Shown piece by piece: positions 22,001 through 32,765 of a stretch of 64,000 bases of DNA. This stretch comes from Persicaria tinctoria (taxonomy: Eukaryota; Streptophyta; Magnoliopsida; Caryophyllales; Polygonaceae). The position numbers and the translations under genes are program-made. The stretch's first letter is position 1. Every line of letters begins with the position of its first letter. Below the pieces are notes generated by a model. That model ran no database searches, was not told where the DNA came from, and saw only the letters and a list, made by a program, of their open reading frames with translations. The stretch is taken from positions 72,337,646-72,401,645 of the forward strand of contig JBANSL010000014.1 of the NCBI GenBank assembly GCA_037127255.1, read 5' to 3'.

Positions 22001-23155
22001 CAACCTCCGGGGTTCGTTGACACTGCATTGCCGGACTCCGTCTGCAAACTCAATAAAGCCATATATGGCCTCAAGCAAGCACCGAGAGCATGGTATACGG
22101 AACTCCGCTCCTACCTCATCCAAACAGGTTTTGTTAACTCCATTGCTGACCCATCTCTGTTTATCTCTCGCCATAATGCCAATGTCATTTACATCCTCAT
22201 CTATGTTGACGATATTATCATTACTGGCAACCACCCACCCGCCCTAGATCGATTCATTTCTTCCCTATCCAACCGTTTCTCCCTTAAGGATTTGGGCAAT
22301 TTGTCCTATTTCTTAGGGGTTGAAGTTCAGGACACCACACATGGCCTCTTTCTCAGCCAACATAAATATATCCAGGATCTTCTTCTTAAGGCAAACATGT
22401 CCACTTGCAAACCTATCTCCACACCCATGGATGTATCGGCCTTCCTTACCAAAACCACCGGTACCCCTTTAGATAACCCAACTGACTACCGTGCCCTTGT
22501 TGGTAGTCTCCAGTACCTCTCCCTGACTCGCCCTGATGTTACGTTCGCAGTCAACAAGCTCTCCCAGTTTATGCAAGCTCCAACTTCTGCTCACTGGAGT
22601 GCCTTGAAGAGAGTTCTACGCTATCTACAGGGGACCATTACTTCTGGCATCAACATCCACAAAACTGGTTCTCGGGTGCTTCACGCCTTCTCCGACGCTG
22701 ATTGGGCTGGGAATAAGGATGATTACTCCTCTACAACTGGCTTCGTGTTCTTTCTTGGTCGCACCCCTATCTCATGGAGCTCCCGGAAGCAAAAGACGGT
22801 TGCTCTATCCTCCACCGAGTCTGAATACAAGGCCTTAGCGGACACATGTTCTGAACTTGTTTGGATCACCTCCCTCCTGGCTGAGCTTGGTGTCGATGAT
22901 ATACCTCAACCAGTCATCTTCTGCGATAATTTGGGGGCCAAACATCTCAGTGCTAATCCGGTCTTCCACTCCCGTATGAAACATGTAGCCTTGGCTTACC
23001 ATTTCATCCGCCAACAGGTCCAAGCTGGTTCCCTCAGAGTCTCCTATGTTCCGACCGCAGATCAGCTTGCCGACTGTCTCACGAAACCACTTCTTCGGGC
23101 TCGTCACTGCACTCTGATCACCAAGATCGGACTATCTTCACCCCGCCAATCTTGA
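19085..23155 (+). CDS. Copia gag-pol polyprotein
   Basis: A single 1356-residue frame without interruption. In order: Gag domain (about 30-260), CCHC zinc knuckle CQWCKTQGHVLAHC at 288-301, aspartic protease with DSG at 343-345, integrase (HHRLGHP zinc region near 473; catalytic D533, D595, E629), reverse transcriptase (from about 890, QVDINNAFLQG, YVDD at 1040-1043) and RNase H (SDADWAG near 1203, ESEYKAL near 1245, ending CLTKPLL). This is the Pseudoviridae order with integrase before RT. All catalytic residues I checked are present. It would make virus-like particles and the enzymes for retrotransposition. Start: ATG 19085 is 33 bases behind the LTR; ATG 19106 (MATSLPSG) is an alternative. 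Confidence 0.95.
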   Translation: MSLLLQAMATSLPSGQIPNPGEPNKPFQIINFQNCLKLTPTNYITWLNPIRSLLIGHGLLSYVDGSISEPTKTITTNGQSSPNSAHTTWLRQDQLLKGGLIGTLSPSVASLVTRASTSQQVWKTLEDTYANPSRAHIGLLKEKLNSTTKGSSSITEFMHQISGNADLLASLGKPQDPEDITDAVLKGLDASYQSVIDGVKARDTPIDFPTLHQKLLTHETFLQYKSNPSPFPASAMAAQSGYRPPKGRGKPQPSPSTPPPFDHHRPPSPVAPTAPPSRPPPKPFLGRCQWCKTQGHVLAHCQAFRLIAPNLRPPANYPPSHSPQAHATSVHASSPPQPQWMLDSGSTHHVAKDLDILAEHYPYDGTDELQVGNGLGLPISNIGNTFLHSSSKRFNVDNVLHVPHIAKNILSVSEFTTQNQVEISFKPTCFVVKDLYSGNILLSGPVSAGLYTWPSSTSPTAFTLRRSLGTAWHHRLGHPSASTFRLYNSFLPSGELNSCVDFCNACSINKAHKLPFHASTITSSAPLEVIFSDVWTCPVLSFDGFKYYIIFVDHFTKYIWFYPLKNKSDVFPIFVKFKALVENKFNSKIKTFYSDNGGEFIALRSFLASNGISHLTSPPHTPQHNGFAERRHRHIVETGLSLLSHSSMPHKFWPLAFQTAVYLINRMPTPTLHNNSPFYTIFGTIPNYHKLKCFGCLCFPWLRPYTITKMEPNSAPCVFVGYSLTQSAYYCLDPKSYKLYTSRHVTFVESTFPFATLSPPPRSPTPSLAHLGPISSSPLPTATSTNDVPNPAPNLQQPSPPIPPTTSSSRPPPLTPPVRQIVTRSMNQISKPLTRLNLHAMVTPSEPQNITQALKHPDWRQAMTDEYTALLSNNTWTLVPRHTASNVVGCKWVFRVKTNPDGSLDKLKARLVAKGFHQRPGCDFTETFSPVIKPVTVRTVLTLAVQSGWKLRQVDINNAFLQGTLDEDVFMEQPPGFVDTALPDSVCKLNKAIYGLKQAPRAWYTELRSYLIQTGFVNSIADPSLFISRHNANVIYILIYVDDIIITGNHPPALDRFISSLSNRFSLKDLGNLSYFLGVEVQDTTHGLFLSQHKYIQDLLLKANMSTCKPISTPMDVSAFLTKTTGTPLDNPTDYRALVGSLQYLSLTRPDVTFAVNKLSQFMQAPTSAHWSALKRVLRYLQGTITSGINIHKTGSRVLHAFSDADWAGNKDDYSSTTGFVFFLGRTPISWSSRKQKTVALSSTESEYKALADTCSELVWITSLLAELGVDDIPQPVIFCDNLGAKHLSANPVFHSRMKHVALAYHFIRQQVQAGSLRVSYVPTADQLADCLTKPLLRARHCTLITKIGLSSPRQS

Positions 23156-23162
23156 GGGGGCA

Positions 23163-23354
23163 TGTTAATATATTGTATATATTTAATTAAGTTTGTTTTT
23201 CTGTTCAGTTTTTATATCCTACAAACTAGGTAGACTTAGTCTAAGTTAGTTGAGATTTTCTCCACCATCTCCTCCTCAACTCATGCCTTGTACTGCTATA
23301 TATTTGGAACGTTTACACTGATAATAAATCAGCTTTTGGTTCATCTATCTAACA
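23163..23354 (+). repeat. Copia-1 right LTR
   Basis: 192 bp, TGTTAATATATTG to TCTATCTAACA, identical by eye to the left LTR, preceded by the polypurine tract and followed by the CTTAT target duplication. Confidence 0.9.
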
Positions 23355-23359
23355 CTTAT

Positions 23360-24089
23360 CACTTGTACAGTACAGATTATATGTAGTTAACTGGATTCAT
23401 GAGTTTGATACAGGGATGATTGATGTAGCTTGTGGATTTCTCTGTACAAAAAAAACCCCAAGAAGATCATTGCTTGTAGTTTGTTTTATACAATACGTTT
23501 GATCTACTGACATAACAGGAATGACTGATTCAGATGTGATTTATATAAACCTGGGTTGTTGATTTCTCGCGAGGTTGATAGAACTTCTTTTACTAACGCG
23601 TCAACAAGTGATAAACACATTGCGTCAAACTAACGCGTTATCATAAAGTCGGGTTCTTTTTATGGAATCCGATTGGCAGAGGTTGCTTGTCTTGGCCTCT
23701 ATACTACGCATAATGCAGCTTTTCCTGGTTCTTCATAAGAATATGCTATTACAGTATCAAAACACTTTAAAATGGGTGCTTTTATTTGGTTATTTAACAT
23801 ACATTGCTCCAAGCCTCCAAGGGTCAATCATTTCTTCCTGGTAAATAGTAGGACAATAATTCAAGGGATATGGAATTCAATACAGTAAAAAAAAAAAGGA
23901 CAATTGCAATAAATAAATAGTAGTACAGTAGGAGTAGTGGAGTACCCATTACTCAAATGGTAAAATGAAATAAATGAAATATCTCCACCGACGGGCAAAA
24001 TAACAATGTAGACCAATAGATCTCTTCTCAGACATTAATTTGAGGCTAACAAAATACAAAAAAAAAAAAAAAACATTTTTTAATTATTT
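23360..24089. other. Intergenic DNA between the convergent ARM and AGP genes
   Basis: The first part likely continues the 3' end of the ARM gene. Nothing else is recognised apart from short poly-A runs near 23887 and 24058. The ARM gene reads in from the left and the AGP gene from the right, so both terminators should lie here. Confidence 0.45.
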
Positions 24090-25149
24090 CTAAAACAAGA
24101 ACAGTGCAAAAGCAGCTGTTAAGCTAGCGATCATCTTCCCCACAGCCATCATCATCTTCTCTGCTCCACTCTGCAATTTTCAACTTTCCATAATCAATTT
24201 TTCTTTTCCTTTTTTTTTAATGCCTAAAAAGACAGACATTTTATCTGAATAGATAATTTAATCTGTGACAGATTTTGCCGGTTGGTTGGTGACAAGCTAC
24301 TAACGTCATGGCATATCACTGTAGTACTGTATAATCTTTGGATTCGATTAGCTTAATGTAAATGTAATTGAATTATATTAGGCTTTCAATGTTGAATTGA
24401 AAACCTAAATCAGGTTCGAGATCAATTCAGTAAACACTCATTTTCCGCAGATCTGAAGTAATTGATTTGGATTTTGAGAAATGAAAGATCGGCGAGATTT
24501 ATAAAATGAAGTTACTCACCTGGTCATCGGCGGAAGGCGCGGGTGATTCGGAGTCGGCGCTTGGCCCAGGGGCGCCGACGGGAGGCGCGGGCGGGCTGAG
24601 CAACTCCGGAGCGGGAGCGGGGGCCTGGTGGTGCTTCTTGCTCTTCTTCTTAGACTTCTTGCTAGGAGCAGGAGCCGGCTCCTCCACCGCCGGCGGGGAG
24701 GCTTCGGGAGCGGGAGCGGGAGGCGAGCTGGCAGGCGCGGTCTCCGGCGCCGGAGTAGGCGGCGAGCTGACAGGCTCGGATGCCGGAGGTGAGCTCACCG
24801 GCGCGGATTTAGGAGCAGCGGCTGGAGCCGGCGGCGACGAGACCGGAGCCGCCGCGGGAGCCAGCGGCGACGAGGCCGGAGCCACTACGGGAGCGGCGGC
24901 CTTTGAGGAATGAGCCGGTGAGGGAGACGCGGAGGACGGAGATTTGGCCGGGGGAGAGGAAACAGGGGCGGTTGTCGGCGCGGGAGAGGTCTTGAACTTG
25001 GAAGGCGCTTCGGCAGGGGAAGAAGAGGCCGGAGCCGGAGATTGGGACTTAGAAATGGAGGTGGACGGAGATGAGGCCGGAGACTGGGCGGCGACGCCGG
25101 TGGCGATGAGACAGAGGAATGCGAGGGCGAGAGCGGAGGAGCGAGCCAT
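24090..25149 (-). CDS. Lysine-rich classical arabinogalactan protein (AGP17/18/19 type)
   Basis: Two exons, 24520-25149 and 24090-24170, are joined in phase 0 over a 349 bp intron (GTGAGT..TTGCAG) and give 236 residues. Residues 1-21 are a signal peptide. The body is rich in Ala-Pro, Ser-Pro and Ser-Pro-Pro, the substrate for prolyl hydroxylation and arabinogalactan addition. A lysine cluster (KKSKKKSKK, about 164-172) defines the lysine-rich subclass. The second exon adds SGAEKMMMAVGKMIAS and a hydrophobic tail ending LFLF, a GPI-anchor signal. The product should sit on the outer plasma-membrane face or cell wall, where this class acts in growth and signalling. Exon 1 alone would miss the anchor signal. 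GC content is far above the flanks, as expected from Pro/Ala codons. Confidence 0.9.
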
Positions 25150-25218
25150 GGCGGTGAGGAGGGGAGTGATGACTGATGAAGACTGAGGAGAGTGGTAAAG
25201 ATTGGAGTTTGATTGGGG

Positions 25219-25227
25219 CTAAAAATA
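25219..25227 (-). promoter_or_regulatory. Candidate TATA element of the AGP gene
   Basis: On the minus strand the sequence reads CCTATTTTTAGCCCC about 70 bases before the ATG, with a CCAATC motif just downstream. It is the best TATA-like element at a plausible distance, but a match to a degenerate signal only. Confidence 0.35.
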
Positions 25228-25666
25228 GGCGAAGGTGGGGAAGAAGCCTCCGTACGTCAAGAATTTAAAGTGGGACCCACACAGGCAGAGTGTTGAGCAC
25301 GGATGGCAACGTTACACTCAGTGAGTCAGTGTGACAATAGCCGTTATACGAACCGAATCGAGTCGAGTAGCTTGGTTGGGGCTCGATTCGACAAATGTTG
25401 GGCTCGTTTGCATACCCATTAAGTCAAGTATATAGCATGTTTTTAAGTTTAATAGGAATACATTTTTAAAATCCATGGTAATGAAAAACGTATTTAAATT
25501 AAAATGTGACCTAGTATCATAGAAATTCCCTACTTAATGTCTATCCTCCTCGACCTTCCTCTACCTAAAAAAAACCTTAAATGTCATTCAACTTAACCTA
25601 ATGACTTTTTCTTATATTAAAGTTCAACTTATTGTGTACGTATCATACAGTCAGGTAGAATTTGCA

Positions 25667-26822
25667 CTAAAGAACCAGAAAGTTTTTCTCTATTTTCTCT
25701 CTTGTGAATCCTTCGAAATTTTGATGAACCTGCTCTAACTTAACCCGTTGCTGGCTTAATCTCTCCTCCGATCATTCGTTTTTTGGTCCTATCCTCACTC
25801 ACTCACCTTCCATGTGTATGTGGTGGTTGGATTTGGGTTTTTTTTTTTTTTTTTTTTTTTCTGGTCGTCTTCCATCCCGAGCTCCGTCTCTAGTTTTGGG
25901 GTTCTTCTGGCCGTCTGTCACAACTTGGATCTCCCTTTCTCTATTCATTCGACGGTCTCCGCTGCCCTCGGGTCCTCTCCTTCATATATCCCCATCCCCC
26001 CCCTTCAGTTTGGGGCTTTTGATTTCCTTCTTGGGCACATCTCGCGGGGTTGTGTTTGGGGCTTTCGGGGATTTCGTTTTCCCTTGCATCTTCCTCCCCT
26101 TCCTTTGGCTGTTTCGAAATTTCTTTCTCCCTGGTTTGGGATCCTTCTCCTGGCTCCCTTCTGTCTCCGCCTTGTCAATCTCCATCTTCCTTGGTTGTCC
26201 GGGTCTTGGCCACCTCCTGTGCTCGGGTTTTGCGCTTCCATGGTCAGCATGATCAGTGGGCGGTTTCCTGACCTGGGCTCGTCTTCAATCCTTTGGGCTC
26301 AAGGCATAGCATTGGGTCCGAGGGTGACCCGCTGTTTGGGCCCGTCTATTGGTCTTTAGGTTTAAGGCTTTTGCCTTGAGCCCTAAACAACTCGTTTTAT
26401 GGGGGAAAAATGTGGTTTGGCTAGGTTTGTCGAGTTGCTTGGTTGTGTGATTATTTGGCTTTGAGGCTAGTAGTTTAGAGCGGTGTTCTTCTCATTTGTC
26501 GACGCATGAGAGGTCATGTACATGATCGAAACCTGAAGGCTCGTCAGTAGAATCCAAATATGAGGTTTTCACTTGGTTCCTCATGGATTCCTTGCGTCTC
26601 ACCTCTACCAACTGACAGAGGAGATGCCACATTTTGCTATTGTTCTTTCTTTGATAGTACTAGCCCGTGTCTGTAAATGTACTCTTGTAATTTTTTTTTA
26701 TCTGGGTTGGTGTTGCTTTGCAATATGCTTGTATTGATGGTTTGTATGTTGTCAATTTCTTTGGCCTATTGATCCACCGGGTTGGTTCGGTGCATCAAAT
26801 TTTTACTTAATACAAAAAAAAA
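25667..26822 (+). mobile_element. Non-autonomous LINE-like retroposon (1.16 kb)
   Basis: An 11-base direct repeat, TAGAATTTGCA, flanks it (25656-25666 and 26823-26833), and it ends in poly-A after TTTTTACTTAATAC. It starts with pyrimidine-rich sequence and contains a long poly-T run (about 25840-25860). Frames of 146 and 181 codons begin near 25812, but they overlap each other, start in the poly-T tract and show no domain, so I do not call them. It looks like a LINE that kept its 5'- and 3'-untranslated regions and lost the coding part (inference). Confidence 0.65.
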
Positions 26823-26833
26823 TAGAATTTGCA

Positions 26834-27289
26834 TGGTGAAATTTATAATAATTATAATAATGGGATTGAATATTATTATTATTATTATTATTTATCATTA
26901 ACTGGACTTTATAATTTAATATTGCAACTTGTAACATATATATACAAATATATTTTACTAACATAACAAAATTAATTACTTTTTTCAATAAATATTAATA
27001 AGAAGTAGGTAATATAATAATTTTAGTTTTTTTAATAAATATTATAACAATTTTAGGTTTTGAAACTATGTAATATCAAATATGATCTGTTGAGTTGACT
27101 CAAATCCATAACATAAGTTGAATGTTTTATGACCCATAATCCGAAACGACACGATCCGTAATTAACCTGAATCAGAGGTTGAGACAACCGTTCTAAATCC
27201 GACTTGTCTAATAGGGGGTAATAGATGTATCCTTTTAACCACTCTTTAATTATATTTATTATAAATTAATACATGGAAGAATGTAGTAA
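26834..27289. repeat. AT-rich spacer with (ATT)n
   Basis: No gene. A trinucleotide repeat of ATT occupies about 26871-26892. The remainder is low complexity. Confidence 0.6.
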
Positions 27290-27433
27290 TGTTTGATAGA
27301 TTACACAGGTCTCATATTATATAGTGGGCTAAAAACCCATTAAGGCCCAATACCTTTGTAACCTATATATATATATTATATCAATGAATGGAAACCCTAA
27401 AGGATGACTTTACATCAATTCTACCTTTCTACA
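27290..27433 (+). repeat. Copia-2 left LTR
   Basis: TG..CA-bounded 144 bp segment immediately ahead of the primer-binding site. It contains ACCTATATATATATATTA as a TATA-like element. No partner LTR remains in the window. Confidence 0.65.
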
Positions 27434-28007
27434 TGGTATCACAACCTTTTCTTCCTCACGGAACCCTAAACTGATCCTCCCGCCTCCCCTCTTCCCTTAC
27501 CGGCAAACGCCCCTCTTTTCTTCTCCTTCCTCGACCTGGAACCTGCCGCCGCCGGTAACCACGTACGCTACACCAACACCCATTCGACCGGATCCACATC
27601 CGATCTCCCTGCCCTTGCTCTCCGTTCTCCCTGCTCGCTCTCGCTGTCTCTCACGCCGGCCACCACTGCACACCACATCCGATCACCATCGACTCTCCGC
27701 CTCTGCCCTCGCTACTGCACTTGATCGTATAGTTAATTAGCCTTGCTAATTAATTAGGCACTTCGCGTTTGCCGTTTGCAATTTTGATCGAGGTCAACCT
27801 CAGCACCTTGGAATTCAAAGTAAACCCAGCCCCCATCAATTTGCTTTCATAAAAAAAAAAAAGATGCAACCGTATTTCGGATATCCTGCCCCTCGTCATG
27901 CCGGTCCTCACGCCTATCTGACATCGTCTGATCCAGGCTCTGTTCCGCCTGCTATGCACCACGCCTTCTCCTCTACGCATCCGACATTCCCCGACACTTC
28001 TTGATAC

Positions 28008-31000
28008 ATGGACACTGGTGCCACCTCCCACATGACGAACTCCTCAGGTAACCTCTCATCTATTTCTTTTAAAGGCCATGCCCACTCTATTATCGTCGGA
28101 AATGGTGGTCGTCTTGCCACTTCGGGGATTGGCCACGCCACATTACAGACCCCAACCCACCCACTACACCTCAACAATGTCCTTATTGCCCCAAAGATTG
28201 TCAAAAACCTTATCTCTGTCCGTCGGTTCACTACTGACAACAACGTTTCCCTTACGTTTGATCCCTACGGTTTCTCTGTGAACGATCTTACTACGGGGGT
28301 TACTCGCATGAGATGTAACAGCACCGGGGAGCTCTACCCTGTTACACCACCACCCGCGTCCAGTCAGTTGTGCCCGGTCGCCCTCTCGGCATCGTCGTCC
28401 AGCCTGTGGCATGCACGCCTGGGCAATCATAGTGTTGCCGTTCTAGATGTCCTCCGTTCTCAGAGCCTTATCACCTATCCTAAAGACCCACGCTCTGGTT
28501 TATGCTCTTCCTGCCAACTAGACAAACATGCCAGACTGCTGTTCCAACGGTCTTTGACCTCTACCCTTGCTCCCTTTGATATCATTCACAGCGACATTTG
28601 GACCTCTCCCGTGCCTAGCAAGGAGGGTCACAAGTACTACCTCTTGTTTCTTGATGATTATACTCATTACTTATGGGTCTTCCCGTTGCATTTCAAGTCC
28701 CAAGTGTTTCCTATCTTTGCTAGATTCCATACCTACATCAAAACACAGTTTCACATGTCCATCAAATGTTTCCAATGTGACAGTGGCCGTGAATTTGACA
28801 ACAAAGACTTTCACTCCTTCTTTGCCGCAAATGGGATCTCCTATCGCTTGTCTTGCCCCTATACTTCTTAGCAGAATGGCAAGGCAGAAAGAATCATCAG
28901 AACCATTACCAACATGATGCGATCTCTCCTCTTTCACGCATCTATTCCCCTTCCCTATTGGCCTCACGCCTTATCCACCACATGTTATCTCCTAAACATT
29001 CTCCCTTCCACTACCCTACACCATCGCTCGCCAGCTCATACACTTTATTACGCTGAGCCTAGGTATGATCACCTTCGCACCTTCGGGTGCTTGTGTTTCC
29101 CAAACCAGTCCTCCACAGCCACGCACAAGCTTCACCCGCGCTCCACTCCATGTGTCTTCCTAGGCTATCCATCTGATCATCGCGGTTACATTTGCCTCGA
29201 TATCAAGACCCACAAGATCATTCTCTCACGTCATGTCACCTTTGATGAGTCGCGATTTCCCTTTGCGTCTCCCACACCCCCTGTGTCTCCGTCAGAGTCC
29301 GAGTCACCATTCCCTCACTTTCTTTTTCCCCAGAGCTCTCCCGGTGCTCTTGCTTCTCCCCCAACACCACCACCACCACCACCACCACCCACCACCAGAC
29401 CACACACCCGCAGCGTCTCCGGTGTCTTCCGACCCCGTCAGATCGTCTCCATGACCACCGCCCATCACCCCGCTATCCACCTCCCATCACCCCGCCAAAC
29501 AGCCTCCCGTCACCTACGTGCGGCGCCCGCAGCATGGCATGCGGCGCCCGCCGCATGTACAAATGCTGCGCCCGCAGCCTTAAACCCTTCCCTGGCGGCG
29601 CCCGCCGCATGTACAAATGTTGCGCCCACAACTTTACACCCCTCCCTGGCGGCGCCCGCCGCAACCCTCGCCGCCTTTGACCCGCCCGATGCCTCTTCCC
29701 CTTGCTTAGTCCCTCTTGCCCCCGTCCTTCCCGACTCCCATTCACCATCTGCCCCCACCCAGACCTCCCTCTCCCCCGTTCCCACCTCCCACAAAACAGC
29801 CATCCTCGATCCGAATTGGCAGGCGGCTATGCTCGACGAATACAGGGACCTTACGAAGAATGGTACTTGGGTTCTTGTTCCTCGCCCTCCTGAGGCGAAC
29901 GTCATTCGCTGTATGTGGCTTTTTCGTCACAAGTTCCGCTCTGATGGGACGTTGGAGCGCTACAAGGCCCGTCTTGTGGTGAACGGTAGATCTCAACATG
30001 TCGGTATTGATTGTGATGAGACGTTTAGCCCTGTGGTCAAGCCTGCCACTATCCGAGTGGTCCTGAGTCTGGCTTTTTCGCGCAACTGGGCCATCCATCA
30101 GTTAGATGTCAAGAACGTCTTTCTGCATGGTCATCTGAACGAGACAATTTACATGTTTCAGCCGCCGGGGTTTACTGATGCTGAGCGTCCAAAGCATGTC
30201 TGTCTCCTCAAGCGCTCTCTATATGGTCTGAAACAGGCTCCGCGGGTGTGGTTCCAGCGTTTTGCCTCTCATCTGCTCCGTTTGGGTTTCACTGGCAGTC
30301 GTTCGGATACGTCTCTGTTTATCTATCGCAGAGGCTCAGACTTGGCATTCCTGCTGCTTTATGTCGACGACATCATTCTCACAGCCTCTTCTGATGCTCT
30401 TCGGACGTCGATAATCTCGCAGTTGAGTGCGGAATTCGCCATGTCTGATCTGGGTCAGTTGTCTTACTTCTTGGGAGTTGCTGTTCAGCGGCATGCGTCT
30501 GGTCTGTTTCTCTCACAAAGTAAGTATGCTGCAGAAATTGTTGCTCGGGCTAAGATGGTCAACTGTAATCCCGTCGCAACCCCAGTCGATACATCCAACA
30601 AGCTCAGTGCTCATTCTGGTCCTTTGGTTGACGATCCCACACTGTACAGAAGCCTCGCCGGTGCTCTTCAGTATCTCACTTTCACCAGGCCTAATATTAG
30701 TTACGCCGTTCAGCAGATCTGCTGTTCATGCATGCCCCTAGGGAACCTCACTTTCAGGCTTTGAAGTGGATCATTCGGTACATCAGCGGCACCGTCGAGT
30801 TCGGCACCACCATCACTCCTTCCTCTAAGCTTGATCTTGTGGCTTACACTGATGCGGATTGGGGTGGTTGTCCAGACACACGTCGCTCCACGTCTGGTTA
30901 CTGTGTCTTCCTCAATGACACTCTTGTATCTTGGTCAGCCAAGCGTCAGTCCGCCGTGTCTCGCTCCAGCGTTGAAGCCGAATACAGGGGTGTTGCCAAC

Positions 31001-31297
31001 GTTGTCTCCGAGTGCTCTTGGCTCCGCAATCTCTTGCTTGAGCTACGTTGCCCCTTGCAGAAGGCCACTCTGGTCTACACTGACAATGTCTCCGCCGTCT
31101 ACCTGGCTAGCAACCCAGTCCAGCATCAACGCACGAAGCACATTGAGCTTGATCTCCACTTCGTCAGGGATAAGGTTGTCATTGGACATGTCCGCGTTCT
31201 ACATGTCCCGTCCTCTTATCAGTACGCTGATATATTCACCAAAGATTTACCTAGACAGTTGTTCATTGATTTTCGTATTTCACTTAACAACAAAATC
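28008..31297 (+). pseudogene. Copia-2 pol pseudogene
   Basis: In order: protease starting YMDTGATSHMT (DTG active site), GAG-pre-integrase zinc region (LWHARLGNHS, CSSCQLDKH), integrase core (SDIWTSP, CDSGREF), reverse transcriptase (LDVKNVFLHG, LYGLKQAP, YVDDIILT) and RNase H (YTDADWGG, VEAEYRG, FTKDLPRQLF). A TAG at 28869-28871 breaks the integrase before QNGKAER, and a frameshift near 30725-30730 separates reverse transcriptase from RNase H. The order and motifs are ordinary copia. It cannot make a functional polyprotein. Confidence 0.85.
29520..29672 (+). repeat. Ala/Pro-coding tandem repeat inside Copia-2
   Basis: Two to three imperfect units of about 65 bp built around GGCGGCGCCCGCCGCA, translating to alternating APAA segments. 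They lie in the low-complexity linker between integrase and reverse transcriptase, a region that is variable in copia elements. Confidence 0.65.
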
Positions 31298-31373
31298 TAC
31301 TTTAGTGAGTTTCATGTCAATCATTTTTTAAATTATTTTCAAATATTGACTACATGAAAATTTGTGGCTATTA

Positions 31374-32554
31374 TATTTATAAAAAATAATTATGAATAGA
31401 TTTGTTTACGTAATTTATTACTGTAATAAACAATGATTAATTTTAGGGTTAAAAGTAACTGTCTTTCTATTATATTTTCTAAGAGTATTGATAAAATCCT
31501 AAATTATGAAATACCCTATTAAAAAAGAAACGAATCTAAAAAATTAATTTAAAATTTAAGTAATGTATTTAATTATTTATCGAAATTCCAATAACCACAA
31601 CCACACGCTCCGAATATGGTAGTCGCCATTTGGCAAAATCATACAGTAGTTTAAAAAAAAAGGGGTGAGATTAAGGTCCCGTTTGGCAATAAAGTAAAAT
31701 TGATTCCTTGCTGGACATTTGATCAAGAAGGGGACCCACAAAGGACACGGGAGGCAAGTAATCGCCAGCTGGGAATCCACTATGACTGTGGGCCCATCTC
31801 TCCGTACTATTAGTGTCTAGGACGAAGATTTCACCCACACTCGACTCAAATCCGAGTCATCCAATTTGAAAACATGGGTAAAAACACAAAAAAATGTGAA
31901 ATTCATAGAGTAGTTTTTAATTTCTTAAAAGCTACAACTAATATTCTATTAATTATTAAAAGATATATTTATAAAGTAGATATCAAAATATCTACAATGA
32001 TACAGAGTATTGAATACTTTACCTTCCCTTTTTTCTTTTGGTAGCCTATTGAGGTTATTTTTCTATGCAAGTTGAACATGTTTTAGAGGACAACCACCAC
32101 CACTGAACCTTTTATGTGATGTGTGTGACAGAGAAGAGACTGTTGATTTTTTTTATAGACATTGTGGCGGTTTTGAGGTTATCAAAACAGGTTAATCGAA
32201 AAAACAAAAGAATAAGATGTAAGACAGACTCAACTCATCCACCTAACACAAATGTCAATAAGGCAATTTGAAGTTTTGAACCCTTAATGATAGTAGCAAA
32301 TATTACTATCAATGCTTAAGAAAAATCAACTATGTGGAAACCTCATTTCTCTTTTTATTTTTTTCTCTCTTCACAATAATTTTACATCGCATTTATTTAT
32401 TTTTTCTTCAAATTATTTTTATTTTATCTGCCTCTTTCCCTTCAAGGTTTATTATTTAATTTGTCCCCCATCTATGAGTTTAGCTCATTAATTACCTCTC
32501 TTCTCCACTCAATACATACCCATGAACAATCTCCACCAATAATATATATAAAAC
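31374..32554. other. Intergenic AT-rich DNA
   Basis: I see no gene, RNA or delimitable element. Confidence 0.5.
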
Positions 32555-32565
32555 ATGGACCACTT

Positions 32566-32765
32566 TTTTTTTTTTTTTTTCCTGACTGGAGTGGGCGAGT
32601 AAGGGATCTCCATCCCCTTTTTTGGGTGAAAATATAAGGTTTGCCTTACTCTGTACTAGTAGGTAGGACCGATCGGCGCAAATCGGTTTACATGGTACGT
32701 GGCTCTTGCTGGTTGGGTCACGTGCTTGGGATTTCTCACCTTCCTCGATCGTCATAAAAAAAAAA
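32566..32765. mobile_element. Short retroposon with T-tract and A-tract ends
   Basis: A 200 bp unit flanked by an 11-base duplication, ATGGACCACTT (32555-32565, 32766-32776). It begins with poly-T and ends with poly-A, so the strand is ambiguous. The GC-richer body, with CGATCGGCGCAAATCGGTTT and GGGTCACGTGCTTGGGATT, differs sharply from its flanks. No ORF with a recognisable domain. Confidence 0.55.

Larger units (their letters stand above)
18860..23354 (+). mobile_element. Intact Ty1/copia retrotransposon with identical LTRs (Copia-1)
   Basis: A 4495 bp element flanked by the 5-base duplication CTTAT (18855-18859, 23355-23359). The two 192 bp LTRs (18860-19051 and 23163-23354) show no difference by eye. 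A primer-binding site matching initiator tRNA-Met follows the left LTR, and a purine-rich tract (GAGGGGGCA, ending at 23162) precedes the right one. One uninterrupted reading frame of 1356 codons fills the interior. All this indicates a very recent insertion of a potentially autonomous element. The short LTR suggests an Ale-like lineage (inference). Confidence 0.95.
27290..31300 (+). mobile_element. Decayed Ty1/copia retrotransposon (Copia-2)
   Basis: The left LTR (27290-27433, 144 bp, TGTTTGATAG to CTTTCTACA) and a primer site (TGGTATCACAACC at 27434) are present. Most of gag is missing, and the pol frame has a TGA before the protease (near 28002), a TAG in the integrase (28869-28871) and a frameshift near 30725-30730. 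Homology stops soon after RNase H, around 31290. No polypurine tract, right LTR or target duplication was found, so the 3' end is lost. Confidence 0.85.

Noticed and set aside
24506..25186. Plus-strand Gly/Ala-rich frames opposite the AGP gene
   Set aside because: They are antisense shadows of the Pro/Ala-rich AGP coding sequence; splice sites, signal peptide and anchor signal all support the minus strand.
25812..26359. Reading frames of 146 and 181 codons as a gene
   Set aside because: They begin beside a poly-T run, overlap in different frames, show no domain, and lie within a retroposon delimited by a target duplication.
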